Source: Crotalaria pallida
Taxonomy: Eukaryota; Streptophyta; Magnoliopsida; Fabales; Fabaceae
Assembly (NCBI GenBank): GCA_037953625.1
Contig: CM075649.1
Span: 105,653,290 to 105,717,289, forward strand
Reading direction: 5' to 3'
DNA length: 64,000 nucleotides
In this document: one piece after another, positions 30,669 through 40,508 of the stretch
How the letters are laid out: the number at the start of each line of letters is the position of its first letter
How positions within the stretch are numbered: the first letter of the stretch is position 1
The notes under the pieces: generated by a model
What the model was told of the DNA's origin: nothing
Databases searched by the model: none
The model's input: the letters and a program-made list of their open reading frames with translations, nothing else
Position numbers and translations under genes: made by a program

Positions 30669-33600
30669 CTAGCTGAAATAGGTTCTCAACTTCGCAACGT
30701 TCCAGGAATTCTTGAGCTCGACTCCCTCGAGGGTTTCTAACTTGTATGCCCCAGAGTATGTTTTTGAAACGACTCTGTAGGGGCCTTCCCAATTTTGGGC
30801 AAATTTTCCATCCCTTCGATTCTTGAGACCAATGTCTGCTCTTCGAAGTACGAGGTCTCCGACCTCGAAGGACCTGGGTTGCACTGACTTGTTGTATTGG
30901 TTGGCTTGTCTTTCCTTCGCTTTCTTCTCTCTAACTGAAGCGGCTTCTCGGATCTCCTCGGCCAATACTAGGTCTTCTTTGATCTGATTCTCATTTTCTT
31001 CCTCAGGCCTGTCCCTCATTCGGAAGGTATGGATCCTTCGTTTGATGGGGATGACTGCGTCATAGCCGTAAGTGAGTCTAAAAGGGGTCTCTCCTGTTGA
31101 GGTCTGTACTGTGGTCCTGATCGACCAAAGGACCTCAGGTAACAAATTGGCCCATACTCCCTTAGCCTGTGTAATTCTCTTTTTGAGGCCATCAACAATA
31201 GCCCGATTAGCAGCTTCGGCTTGCCCGTTAGTTTGTGGGTGCTCGACCGAGGAGAAACGATGAGAGATTCCGAGGTTTTCAGCCAATACTTGAAAGTTGT
31301 TGGCAGCAAACTGGCTACCATTGTCAGTAATCAGAGTGAGTGGAAGTCCGAAACGAGAAATGACTTGTTTTACAAAAAATTTTTGGATTCTTGCAGAAGT
31401 GATGGTTGCTAATGGTTCAGCCTCGATCCACTTATTAAAGTAATCTACTGCCACCACAATGAACCTTAGTTGACCTGGAGCTATTGGGAACTGTCCCACA
31501 ATGTCCATTCCCCACATACTGAAAGGCCAAGGGGAAGCAAGAGAATGGAGTTCCTCAGCAGGTTTCTGGTACACATCACTAAAAAATTGGCACTGAGGAC
31601 ATTTTCTGACATGATCGATGGAATCTGTTACCAGGGTAGGCCAAAAATAACCAGCCCTTAATACTTTCCTTGCTAAAGATTTGCCTCCCACATGGTGGCT
31701 TCCCATTCCTCCATGAACCTCATTCAAGGTTTCTTGTGCTTCCTCGGAGGTGAGACATCGGAGGAGTGGGGAAGACATTCCTCTCCTGTAGAGGATTCCA
31801 TCAACAATGACGTACTTGGACGCTTTTCTGGTCAGTTTCTTCGCTTCCTTCTGGTCGGCGGGGAGTATTCCATGCTCTAAATAGGCCCTGATCGGATGCA
31901 TCCAGTTCGGTGATACAGCAATAGCCATTATTACACTAGGGGCCGAAATCTGTTCTTGAATGAGGCTTCTGTTATTCCCTGCTCCTTTTGTGCTCACCAG
32001 CTTGGAAAGCACATCGGCGCGAGAATTTGTGCAACGGGGAATGTGGGTGATGGAGAATTTGGCAAAGTCCTGAGCCAGAGTCTTAACTTTATCAAGATAT
32101 TTTTGCAGAACGGGCTCTTTTGCTTGGTAGTCTCCGATGACTTGGGAAACTACTAACTGGGAATCACTTAATACTTGAACTTCAACTGCGCCGAGCTCTT
32201 TAGCCATACGGAGGCCAGCAAGGACCGCTTCGTACTCAGCCTGATTATTTGAGGTTAAGAACTCGAATTTCAGGGAATATTCGATGCTGAGACCTTCCGC
32301 GTTTTCTAAGATTACCCCGGCTCCTGCTCCCTTCTGATTGCTTGAACCATCAACATATATTACCCAAGTGTTCGAGCTAGAGCTTTGGTGGGGCTCTGTG
32401 AACTCGGACACGAAATCTGCCAACGCTTGTGATTTAATTGTCCTCCTTGGTTCGTAGGAAATATCGAACTCGGAAAGTTCGATTGCCCACGCCATCATTC
32501 TCTCGGCGAGGTCGGGCTTCTGAAGAACTTGCTTAATGGGCTGGGCGGTTCTTACGACAATGGGATGACTCTGAAAGTATTGTCGTAGCCGTCGTGCAGC
32601 GAGGATCAAACAAAATGTGAATTTTTCAACCTTGGAATACCGGAGCTCGGGTCCTTGTAGAGCTCGGCTTATGAAGTAAATGGGAAACTCATTTCTGCCC
32701 TCATCTCGGACCAACACCGAGCTGAGGGCTAAATCACCAACAGATAAATAAATGAAAAGACTCTCTCCTTGCAAAGGACTGGAGAGGACTGGGGGAGAAG
32801 CTAGATACTCTTTAAGTGCCAAGAAAGATGCTTCACAGTTTTGATCCCAATTGAAAGTTGTTCCTTTTTTCAAAAGTTGGTACCAGGGTAAAGCCTTTTT
32901 TGTGGCTTGAGGGAGAAACCTTGATAGTGCTGCCATTCTGCCTGTTAACTGTTGCACCCCTTTAAGATCGGCAGGACTCCTCATCTCTAAAATAGCCCGG
33001 CACTTGTCGGGGTTTGCTTCTATCCCCCTCTCGGATAGCATGAAGCCGAGGAAGGCGCCCGCAGGGACCCCGAAGGTGCACTTTTCTGGGTTCAGCCTCA
33101 TACTGTGCGCCCTTACCCTTTCCAGCACCATGGTCAGATCTCGGACGTGGTCCTCCTTTTTCCTGCTCTTTGTAATCATGTCATCAATGTAAACCTCCAT
33201 GGTGGTGCCAAGGATACCATCAAAGACCTTGTTCATCATTCTTTGATAGGTTGCTCCTACATTCTTAAGACCAAAAGGCATAACAGTATAGCAATATGTC
33301 GCCTTTCCAGTTGTGAATGTGGTTTTATCCTGGTCAGGAGGATACATCGGGATCTGATTGTATCCTGAGTAGGCATCTGTAAATGACAACAGTTGGTAGC
33401 CTTCCGAACTATCAACGAGCTGATCTATGATCGGCAGCGGGTACTGATCCTTGGGGCATGCTTTATTGAGGTCGGTGTAATCCACACACATCCTCCAACT
33501 GCCGTTTGCCTTCCTTACCAAGACTGTGTTTGCAACCCACTCAGCATATGGCACCTCTCTGACGAATCCCGCTTCGAGTAACTCGGAGACCTTCTCCTGA

Positions 33601-34502
33601 ATCACTTTTGCTTTTTCTGCTCCAACTCTTCTTTTCTTCTGTGCTACTGGCTTTGCTTTCGGATCCACGTTGAGCTTATGACAGATGAAGTTAGGATCAA
33701 TCCCCGGCATGTCGGCCGAGGTCCAAGCAAACAAATCTCGGTTGGCCCTTAACAGGTTGATGATCTCGACTTGGATTTTCTGGGGGAGGTCGGCTCCCAC
33801 CTTAACAGTTTTGTTGGAATCAGAAGGATCAATGGGAATTGTCAACCACTCCCCCTGAGGGGAAGGCCTAAGATCATCCTGTTCGGCCCGAACATCCAGC
33901 TCAGCTAATAAAACTCTTCCTTTGGCCAACGTCGGACCAGTCAGCTCTTCTTCTTGTTTCTTTTTTATTCCCCGTAGACTCCCGTTGTAGCAGAGTCGGG
34001 CCCTTAGCCGGTCGGCTTTGACAGTGACAACCTTGTCGTCTGAACCAACAAATTTCATAGTTAAATGCACCGTTGAAACGACCGCCCCAAAGGCTTGCAG
34101 GCAAGTTCTTCCCAGTATCACATTATAGGGAGATTCGGAATTGACAACTAGAAACTTTATGATCTCCGTTCGGGCCGAAGGCTGCTTGCCTAAGGTCACC
34201 GGGAGGTGGATGGCTCCTAGGGGGCGAATCGCCTCTCCCGTGAAGCTAATAAGATTGCCTTCAAATTCGACGAGGTTAGCTACCCTCAACTTTAGTGCTT
34301 GAAAGGTGTGGAGAAAAAGAATGTCGGCCGAGCTTCCTTGATCGATGAATACTCGAGCGACTTCAAAGTTACCAATCAACGCCGTGATCACCATTGGGTC
34401 GTTGTGATTCGGGATGATGTCTTCCATGTCCTGATCGGAAAAAATAATAGGGATGTTCCGAGATGGTTTCTTACAGATGAGTTTATGATGAACTGCTAGC
34501 AC
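30669..34502 (-). CDS. pol: Tat-2 Pol: protease, RT, RNase H x2, integrase, intact
   Basis: 1277 codons open; the same frame continues upstream to the gag stop at 34584, so the first ATG is not a real start. Protease FIDQGSSADILF near residue 52; RT catalytic YIDD near 437; RNase H with LFIYLSVGDLALSSVLV and RRLRQYF; second, Tat-type RNase H with YVDGSSNQKGAGAG near 712 and SNNQAEYEAVLAGL; integrase zinc finger GSHHVGG...CPQCQFF; catalytic D in VAVDYFNKW (about 1017), D in LITDNGSQF, E in HPQTNGQAEAANR; C-terminal GPYRVVSKTYSGAYKLE. All catalytic residues visible. It could supply enzymes if the gag stop is read through. Confidence 0.95.
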   Translation of the reverse strand: MLAVHHKLICKKPSRNIPIIFSDQDMEDIIPNHNDPMVITALIGNFEVARVFIDQGSSADILFLHTFQALKLRVANLVEFEGNLISFTGEAIRPLGAIHLPVTLGKQPSARTEIIKFLVVNSESPYNVILGRTCLQAFGAVVSTVHLTMKFVGSDDKVVTVKADRLRARLCYNGSLRGIKKKQEEELTGPTLAKGRVLLAELDVRAEQDDLRPSPQGEWLTIPIDPSDSNKTVKVGADLPQKIQVEIINLLRANRDLFAWTSADMPGIDPNFICHKLNVDPKAKPVAQKKRRVGAEKAKVIQEKVSELLEAGFVREVPYAEWVANTVLVRKANGSWRMCVDYTDLNKACPKDQYPLPIIDQLVDSSEGYQLLSFTDAYSGYNQIPMYPPDQDKTTFTTGKATYCYTVMPFGLKNVGATYQRMMNKVFDGILGTTMEVYIDDMITKSRKKEDHVRDLTMVLERVRAHSMRLNPEKCTFGVPAGAFLGFMLSERGIEANPDKCRAILEMRSPADLKGVQQLTGRMAALSRFLPQATKKALPWYQLLKKGTTFNWDQNCEASFLALKEYLASPPVLSSPLQGESLFIYLSVGDLALSSVLVRDEGRNEFPIYFISRALQGPELRYSKVEKFTFCLILAARRLRQYFQSHPIVVRTAQPIKQVLQKPDLAERMMAWAIELSEFDISYEPRRTIKSQALADFVSEFTEPHQSSSSNTWVIYVDGSSNQKGAGAGVILENAEGLSIEYSLKFEFLTSNNQAEYEAVLAGLRMAKELGAVEVQVLSDSQLVVSQVIGDYQAKEPVLQKYLDKVKTLAQDFAKFSITHIPRCTNSRADVLSKLVSTKGAGNNRSLIQEQISAPSVIMAIAVSPNWMHPIRAYLEHGILPADQKEAKKLTRKASKYVIVDGILYRRGMSSPLLRCLTSEEAQETLNEVHGGMGSHHVGGKSLARKVLRAGYFWPTLVTDSIDHVRKCPQCQFFSDVYQKPAEELHSLASPWPFSMWGMDIVGQFPIAPGQLRFIVVAVDYFNKWIEAEPLATITSARIQKFFVKQVISRFGLPLTLITDNGSQFAANNFQVLAENLGISHRFSSVEHPQTNGQAEAANRAIVDGLKKRITQAKGVWANLLPEVLWSIRTTVQTSTGETPFRLTYGYDAVIPIKRRIHTFRMRDRPEEENENQIKEDLVLAEEIREAASVREKKAKERQANQYNKSVQPRSFEVGDLVLRRADIGLKNRRDGKFAQNWEGPYRVVSKTYSGAYKLETLEGVELKNSWNVAKLRTYFS

Positions 34503-34583
34503 TTGGTTGACATACCTTTTCCTTTCTGATCTTTTCTCACCACCACCGGCAAAACCTCCCGAGATGGTTTCGACTCTGAAATT

Positions 34584-36422
34584 TTATGGTGACTTATCCA
34601 AATCCTGCACTACGACCATATTCACTCGTTGTGGCTCTTCGGTTTTCTTTTCTGGAGATGGGTCAGCCTTGGCTTTTCCTTTGTCTCTATTCGGGCTCCG
34701 AGACCGTCTTCGGCCTCTTCTCTCCACAGCTTCTCGTACGTACTGTTGCAACTTACCCTGCCTCACCATGTCTTCGATAACGTCTCGAAGCCAGGTGCAT
34801 TGGTCGGTATGGTGGCCATATCCATCATGGAAGTTGCAGTACTTAGATTTGTCTCTGATGCTATTTTGGTTTCTGAGGAAAGGTGACCTGGGTACATGTC
34901 TGAGTTCAGTCTGCATGGTTTCCCTCCATACTTGCGACCTCAGAACTGTCAGTGGGGTATAATTATCATATTTGGTGACATAAGGACGTCGGCGGTCATC
35001 CTGCTGGCCAACATGAGGACGTCGCCGGTCACCTTGGTCTACCCTTCCACCTCTGTCGTCCCTGTTTCCTCGAGGGCGACCTCGAGGAAGGGCATTCTGT
35101 GAAGCAGCTTGGGCTTTCTCCATCCTGCTTGTTTGACCTTTGCTAAACTCCTCCAGGTTGATATACTTGTTGGATCTTTGTCTAAGCTTGGCCAAATCTC
35201 TTGGTGGCCTACCTATTAGTGAGTCTTTGAACCCTCCCTCTGCAAGACCTTGAGTAAAAAGGAGGACGGCCACCTCGGGAGATAAGTTGGGAACCGAGCT
35301 GGACTCGTTATGAAACCTATGTAGATAAGCACGTAGCGATTCGTCAGGTTTTTGTGTCACTGTTGCTAGTGTGTGGTCGGATCTTGGTTGCACACAGCTA
35401 GCAGTGTACCTATTGAGAAACGCGCACTTCATCTCTGCCCAGCAGTTAATAGAATTCTTAGGTAATGTCGCATACCATCGGAGAACTGGAGCTTGGAGGG
35501 TCATGGAGAAAGCTCGGCATTTGAGCCTATCTCCACCGCCATAGAAGTTCATAGCTCCCTCGTAAGAGAGTACGTGCTCTTGAGGATCTGTCAAGCCATT
35601 ATACCTAGGTATGTTGCTAGGTCCGAGGTATCCTGGTGATGGTTCATAGGACATCACAGCTGCTGTGAAAGGGTGTCCAGGGTGAGAATCATCTAAGTCG
35701 GGTTGTTGATGGTCACGGAGAGGTGGTGTAGGTGTTAGTTGGGTGATGACGGTATGTGGTGTTGTTAACGTTTGTGGTGTTAACGGGGGTGGTGGTGGTG
35801 GTAAGTTTTGAGCTGGGGGTTCCATAGCGCCCCGTTCAGCTGGAAATCCCAAAGGCTGTGGAAGTTCGTTTGGGGCTGGAGCTTGTATGACGGCTCGTTC
35901 AGCCAAACGCTGCATGGTAAGCTGCTGGAGATCTGCTATGGCTTGGCCTTGCTGCTCTATGATCCTCATTTGCTGTCTCATCATGGCCAAGACCTCTGAA
36001 TCACGAGAGCGTGAAGATTGACGTGAGTGAGAACGATGTGTAGTACTGACGGAGTGGGCACGTTCGCCGAGTTGGCGGTGCTGTTCTATGTTGGTTTCCC
36101 CAAGTTGGGAGCGTAGCTTCACGCGCCGACCTCCTTCCTGGTGCTGAGTTGGATTTGAGGTATCTCCAGTGTGGACGGTGTAAGGTCCACTGTGGGTGTG
36201 GGTAAACTCTGGGGGTGGTGGGGGAGGTGGAGGTGGCGGTGGCGGAGGTGGAGGTGGGGGAGGTGGAGGTGGGGGTGGGGGAGGAGGTGGTGGTGGTGGA
36301 GGGGGTGGTTGTAGGGACCTTGCTGCTCTATTGGCTTCAAGGTGGAGGCGCAGGTCCTCTGTTGTTGGCACCCTCCTTGGACGGCCCCTCCTCCTCCTTT
36401 GAACTGGTGGTACATCAGTCAT
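34584..36422 (-). CDS. gag: Tat-2 Gag with long polyproline tract
   Basis: 612 aa from ATG 36422 (MTDVPPVQRRRRGRPRR). An arginine-rich start is followed by about 33 prolines in a row (from residue 39) encoded by a GGN microsatellite, then a Q-rich coiled segment, the Ty3-type capsid (HPFTAAVMSYEPS, LRWYATLPKNSINCWAEMK, FTQGLAEGGFKDSLIG), and a zinc knuckle variant CNFHDGYGHHTDQC near 526. It ends at TAA 34584-34586; the same frame continues without another stop into pol (NFRVETISGGFAGGG). Particle-forming protein. Confidence 0.93.
   Translation of the reverse strand: MTDVPPVQRRRRGRPRRVPTTEDLRLHLEANRAARSLQPPPPPPPPPPPPPPPPPPPPPPPPPPPPPPPPPEFTHTHSGPYTVHTGDTSNPTQHQEGGRRVKLRSQLGETNIEQHRQLGERAHSVSTTHRSHSRQSSRSRDSEVLAMMRQQMRIIEQQGQAIADLQQLTMQRLAERAVIQAPAPNELPQPLGFPAERGAMEPPAQNLPPPPPPLTPQTLTTPHTVITQLTPTPPLRDHQQPDLDDSHPGHPFTAAVMSYEPSPGYLGPSNIPRYNGLTDPQEHVLSYEGAMNFYGGGDRLKCRAFSMTLQAPVLRWYATLPKNSINCWAEMKCAFLNRYTASCVQPRSDHTLATVTQKPDESLRAYLHRFHNESSSVPNLSPEVAVLLFTQGLAEGGFKDSLIGRPPRDLAKLRQRSNKYINLEEFSKGQTSRMEKAQAASQNALPRGRPRGNRDDRGGRVDQGDRRRPHVGQQDDRRRPYVTKYDNYTPLTVLRSQVWRETMQTELRHVPRSPFLRNQNSIRDKSKYCNFHDGYGHHTDQCTWLRDVIEDMVRQGKLQQYVREAVERRGRRRSRSPNRDKGKAKADPSPEKKTEEPQRVNMVVVQDLDKSP
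36210..36308. repeat. GGN microsatellite encoding polyproline
   Basis: About 99 bp of GGT/GGA/GGC/GGG triplets on the plus strand inside Tat-2 gag. Tat-1 gag has no such tract, so it expanded in this lineage. Confidence 0.9.
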
Positions 36423-36460
36423 GGTAGATTCTTTGGGTGGGGATGAAGTTTTGCTCTCTC

Positions 36461-36476
36461 CCCACAGACGGCGCCA
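36461..36476 (-). other. Primer-binding site of Tat-2
   Basis: Minus strand TGGCGCCGTCTGTGGG, one base from the LTR edge at 36478, identical to Tat-1. Confidence 0.9.
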
Positions 36477-36477
36477 A

Positions 36478-36931
36478 TGTTTATCTAGGGTTTATCTGTG
36501 ATGTTTCTGGGTGTCCTCTGGTGGCAAGGTAGAAAGCCAAGAAGTAGCCCTAATCACTGGTGTGTGAGGGTGGCAATTAGGGTTAGAGGACATACCTGAG
36601 CCCTATGTAGTACGGAGCTACTTATAGGGGGGAGCTGGTTGTCCTAATGGGCTTGCTTGAAACCCAAGTAGGGCCAGCCTGTAGTGAGCTATGAGTGGGT
36701 GAGCTGTCCTTGTGGATAAGATGCATATGTCATCCTGTCCTTGGTATTGGAATCTCTGCGTGGTGTTGGACAACGAAGTCGGACCTTAGTTGGAGCATGA
36801 GGTCGGCCCGTGTCTGGTGTCTGTTCGGCCGTTGAGCCTTGAGCTCGGCCAAGTACTCAGAGGGCTTCCTAAAGGGTGATCAGGCCCTGCGTGAGGGTTT
36901 CGGGGAGCTCGGCTAAGCCGAGTCCACCACA
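36478..36931 (-). repeat. 5' LTR of Tat-2 (454 bp)
   Basis: Begins TGTTTATCTAGGG next to the primer-binding site and ends CCACCACA at the GTGAT duplication. It lacks the 54-bp U5 end found in the 3' LTR; elsewhere it is about 97% identical by eye. TATA-like CCTATAAGTAGC on the minus strand at about 36617-36628. Confidence 0.93.
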
Positions 36932-38891
36932 GTGATTATATGGATTGGTTTTGTATATAAGCTATACTGTTAAGTGCTGTACAAAAAGTGATCTTACTCA
37001 AAAGTACTTATTTTCTATTTATTAACTTGATGTTTAAAGTAAATTTTTGAAAGGTATGGAATTATATGAATAAGATATATATATGTGTTTATAAATTGAT
37101 ATTACTTTTCTTTTTTTATATTATGGCCGAAATTATTATTGGGTTGGAAAGGACAATTTTTGCTAAATTGCTAAATGGTTATATGATGCCTAAGTGTGTT
37201 TATTGATGTGTATACATGAAATAAATTATATAATTGATAGAAAGATAAAGTATATCTGAAAAACAATTTTTATTGAACTATGAGATCCCAAATGATAATT
37301 TTTGTATGTGTTGCAATGCTTAACTTGTTTATGATTGTATATGAATGTTAGAACCTGTTTGTTTCAATTTTTAGAGGTGATGCAAATGAATTTTGGTGGC
37401 TGTCCAGCAAGCAAAAATATTTTATTAAACTCATATTATTTAATCATATTTTTATAATGGAACTTGTGAGGAAAGTGATTTTTTTAGACTTGTAGTGGAT
37501 GTTGTCCAAAATTATAAATTAGTTGCATCAACTATAGAAATTGTCTGAAAATAAATTAGTATGTGAATTTTATGTTAGATCTTTAGTATAAGTATATAGA
37601 GTTCAAAAGGAATTATGAAAGTGATTGTGTGAATGTATGCTTAAATGTTCTAATGGTTTAGTAAATTGTTTGGTTTGATGAAATATGTGATTTTATGTGT
37701 TAGGAATTTAGATGCCTAAATGTACTGATGTTTAAAAAGTAATTTTCCTATTCTGTTTAGAACTTGTAATTAAAATTGCATCAACTTTAGAAAAAAAATA
37801 TTTTTTAGCTTTGAATACATGAGTTATGTTTTATATGAATTAGGTGTGCTTGTAATGTGGTTATGTGATTTTTATTTACTGCTTAATTTGGTTTTAGAGT
37901 TGCATCAAAGCAAATGATTTTAAATCATGCTGTATGATTTATCTGCAAATGGTAGTTGTTATAAGGTATTTGGAAATGAGTTTTTGAGTAATTAATGTTT
38001 TGGAATTTATTTTTGAGAGGTGATAATTAAGTTCTAAAAGTTATATTATTTTTAGAAAAGGTTTTCATGATTTAAAAAGCTAAAAGAAAAAGTGATTTTT
38101 CTAATACAGTAATCTGTTTTTAGTTTCAAAGAGGTTTTAAGCTACTGATACTGTTTTGTGTTTTTTAAAGGATACTAAGAGTTTTTGATTTGTAAAATGT
38201 TCTTTTAATAAATTTTGAATTGATTTGTTATTTGGATTATGTGTATCAAATTGTTAAAGGTTCTCGTTTCGAATCAAGTAACGCGAATTCAATCCAAGAG
38301 GACACTAATTTCTTAGCTTCACATCAAGGTGAGAGAGTAGCTATCTTAAGACACAATGACACTATGGTAACATTAGGATGATTTCGACCATCTCAAAAGT
38401 CGGGATCCAAGTTATATGTCAATATACGAGACGACAATTGATTGTGGTGTGCTTAGTCGTTCTACGTTGCGACAGTAACTTTATATTGATTGTCTGAATT
38501 TATTTTGATATTGACATGTTGTATAATCTGAAGTTATCCTGCTGAATATGGTTTTGGAAATGATAAGAGAACATGTGGTAATGTATCAAATGTATTTGGT
38601 TATGTTTATGAAATCATGATTTATCCTATGAAAGATTATTTGATATATTGGAACGATTGTCCTATGGAAAGGACTTGGTATATTTAGAATTGCTATGAAA
38701 AGAAAATATGAGAATGATTAATTTTTTGGAAGGATCGTATTAGTGTACAGTGATGGTGCAAGTGGCACAATAACCTTTATTGTATATTCCCTTTTAAGTG
38801 ACTGGCCACGTGGATGACTGTGCTGTGGTTTCATGTCTTGTGGAATCCACTGTACCATAGGGAGGTGTTTGATGTTACCCTTAGAGGTCGA

Positions 38892-40436
38892 TGTTAGTTC
38901 CATGGTGAATGTTTTGATAATGACAAAGTGTTTTGAACAAGCTATCATGTGTTGATCAAGTTCAAGTTCAACAAGCAACAACAAACATCAAATGAAGAAG
39001 AGAGAAAGCAAGCTCATGAAGACTTAGTTTGAGTATAATTGTATTTGTTTTATCTTTTGCCTCTTAAGCTTCATAGGTCTTTTATTTGATGAGTTTGGTT
39101 AGAGTATCTTAGAGGGTAGTGAATCTCATTCATAAGTCGTGATTAAATCATAATTTGAGTTTTCACTTAATCTAGAATCAATAGGTGGCTGAAAGGTTTT
39201 AAAGGAAAGGTTGGTTTTTGAGAAAACAAGTTTTAAACAAGTGCAGTATCAGTTTACTCGATTAAATATGGATTTACTCGAGTATTACTCGATTAAACTG
39301 AAATCTACTCGAGTAAACACTGCTGAACTGATTTTTTTAAAATACGATTTTCACTTCTCAAAATCAGTTTTCAAGTGCTACAACTTTTGGGTTTTCTATA
39401 TAAACCTATTCCTAATCTTTGTGATTAATTAGAACACTTTAATAATCAATTTTACAAGAATCAAGCCATTCTATTCTCTCTCAATTTCAAAGATCAAAGC
39501 TTTCATATTTTCATATTTTCATATTCTTTGATCAAAAACCTTTGAATCTCTTATTGTGAATTGTCATAGCTATTGATTGAGATTCATAGGAGTGTTATTG
39601 TGTTTTCTATTGTGTTGTAATCTTTGCAAGAAGGCAAGCCATCTACAACAAACAAGAAGCCTTGGTGTGTCGATTATCATCAAGCAAATCTCATTGGAGA
39701 AGAAGAAAGTCTTGGTTGTGAATCAAGCAAAGTGAAGCCTTGGTGTGTGGATTATCATCAAGCAATTGAAGACTTGTTGTGTCGATTATCAACAAGGGGT
39801 AGAGGTTAGATTAGAGAGAAGATCAATAGGATTACAAGGCAAGGGTGTGGTATCTCTTGTAGGCTAGCAAGAAGGGAGTCTTGTGAGGCACTTACTTGTA
39901 ATTTGAGAACTCTAATTCCTCATAGTGAAGAATCTCTCTTGGTTGAAGAGGGGACTGGATGTAGCTTTCAAGCGGATGAAAGTGAACCAGGATAAATCAC
40001 TGTGTCGTATCTCTAAACTCTTACTCTTTACATTCAAGTCATTTGTTTGCGTTCTTGGTTGAAAACCTAGAAGGTTTCAATAAGAATATAGGTGTTAATT
40101 GTTTTCGCTGAATCTCTGATATTACGTGTTGATTGATTGATTTTCGTATTCGATTGAAAAGTGATTTTTCAGTTTTTTATCTGTCATAATCGATTAATAA
40201 TCGATCAAGAGATTTTGTTCTTTCTGGCTTAATCGATTAAAGTTCAGATTAATCGATTAAATCATCAGTTTAATCGAGTAAACCTGAGAGTTTTTGCAAA
40301 AATCTTTTGTTTTGATTGTTTCGATTTGTTTTGTTCGAAAATCTTTCAAGGTTTCTTTTACACCTATTCAACCCCCCCTTCTAGGTGTATTCCTAGGGTT
40401 CCTTAGTCTCTCCAACCACCAATTGCGGTTTCCTCA
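38892..40436 (+). repeat. 5' LTR of gag-only Sirevirus (1545 bp)
   Basis: TGTTAGTTCC ... TTTCCTCA. Palindrome clusters (TACTCGAGTA, AATCGATTAA types) at 39253-39316 and 40187-40282. TATA box CTATATAAACC at about 39397. Also holds a repeated CTTGGTGTGT-GATTATCATCA motif (39660-39790). Confidence 0.93.
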
Positions 40437-40438
40437 AT

Positions 40439-40452
40439 TGGTATCAGAGCTC
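40439..40452 (+). other. Primer-binding site, initiator tRNA-Met type
   Basis: TGGTATCAGAGCTC, two bases after the LTR, as in Sirevirus-1. Confidence 0.93.
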
Positions 40453-40508
40453 GGTCGAAAGACACGAGCATAAGAGCTTTTTCGTAAAGATCCTTTAAGA
40501 AAATCGCA

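Larger units (their letters stand above)
25778..36931 (-). mobile_element. Tat-2: near-complete Tat-lineage Ty3/gypsy element, 11.15 kb
   Basis: Bounded by a perfect GTGAT duplication (25773-25777 and 36932-36936) inside solo LTR A; LTR B shows the empty site (ATGTGATTATATG). Minus-strand order: 5' LTR 36931-36478, primer-binding site, gag, pol, spacer, plus-strand antisense gene, purine tract, 3' LTR 26285-25778. Gag-pol is open apart from one in-frame TAA; the antisense gene has one nonsense codon and one frameshift. Over about 454 aligned bp the LTRs differ by about 12 substitutions and one indel by eye, so it is fairly young. Confidence 0.95.

Noticed and set aside
36196..36402. Plus-strand polyglycine open frame
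   Set aside because: Shadow of the polyproline microsatellite in Tat-2 gag on the other strand.
39624..39809. Small protein with PWCVDYHQA repeats in the gag-only Sirevirus LTR
   Set aside because: Comes from a short DNA repeat within the LTR, present in both LTRs; nothing suggests translation.
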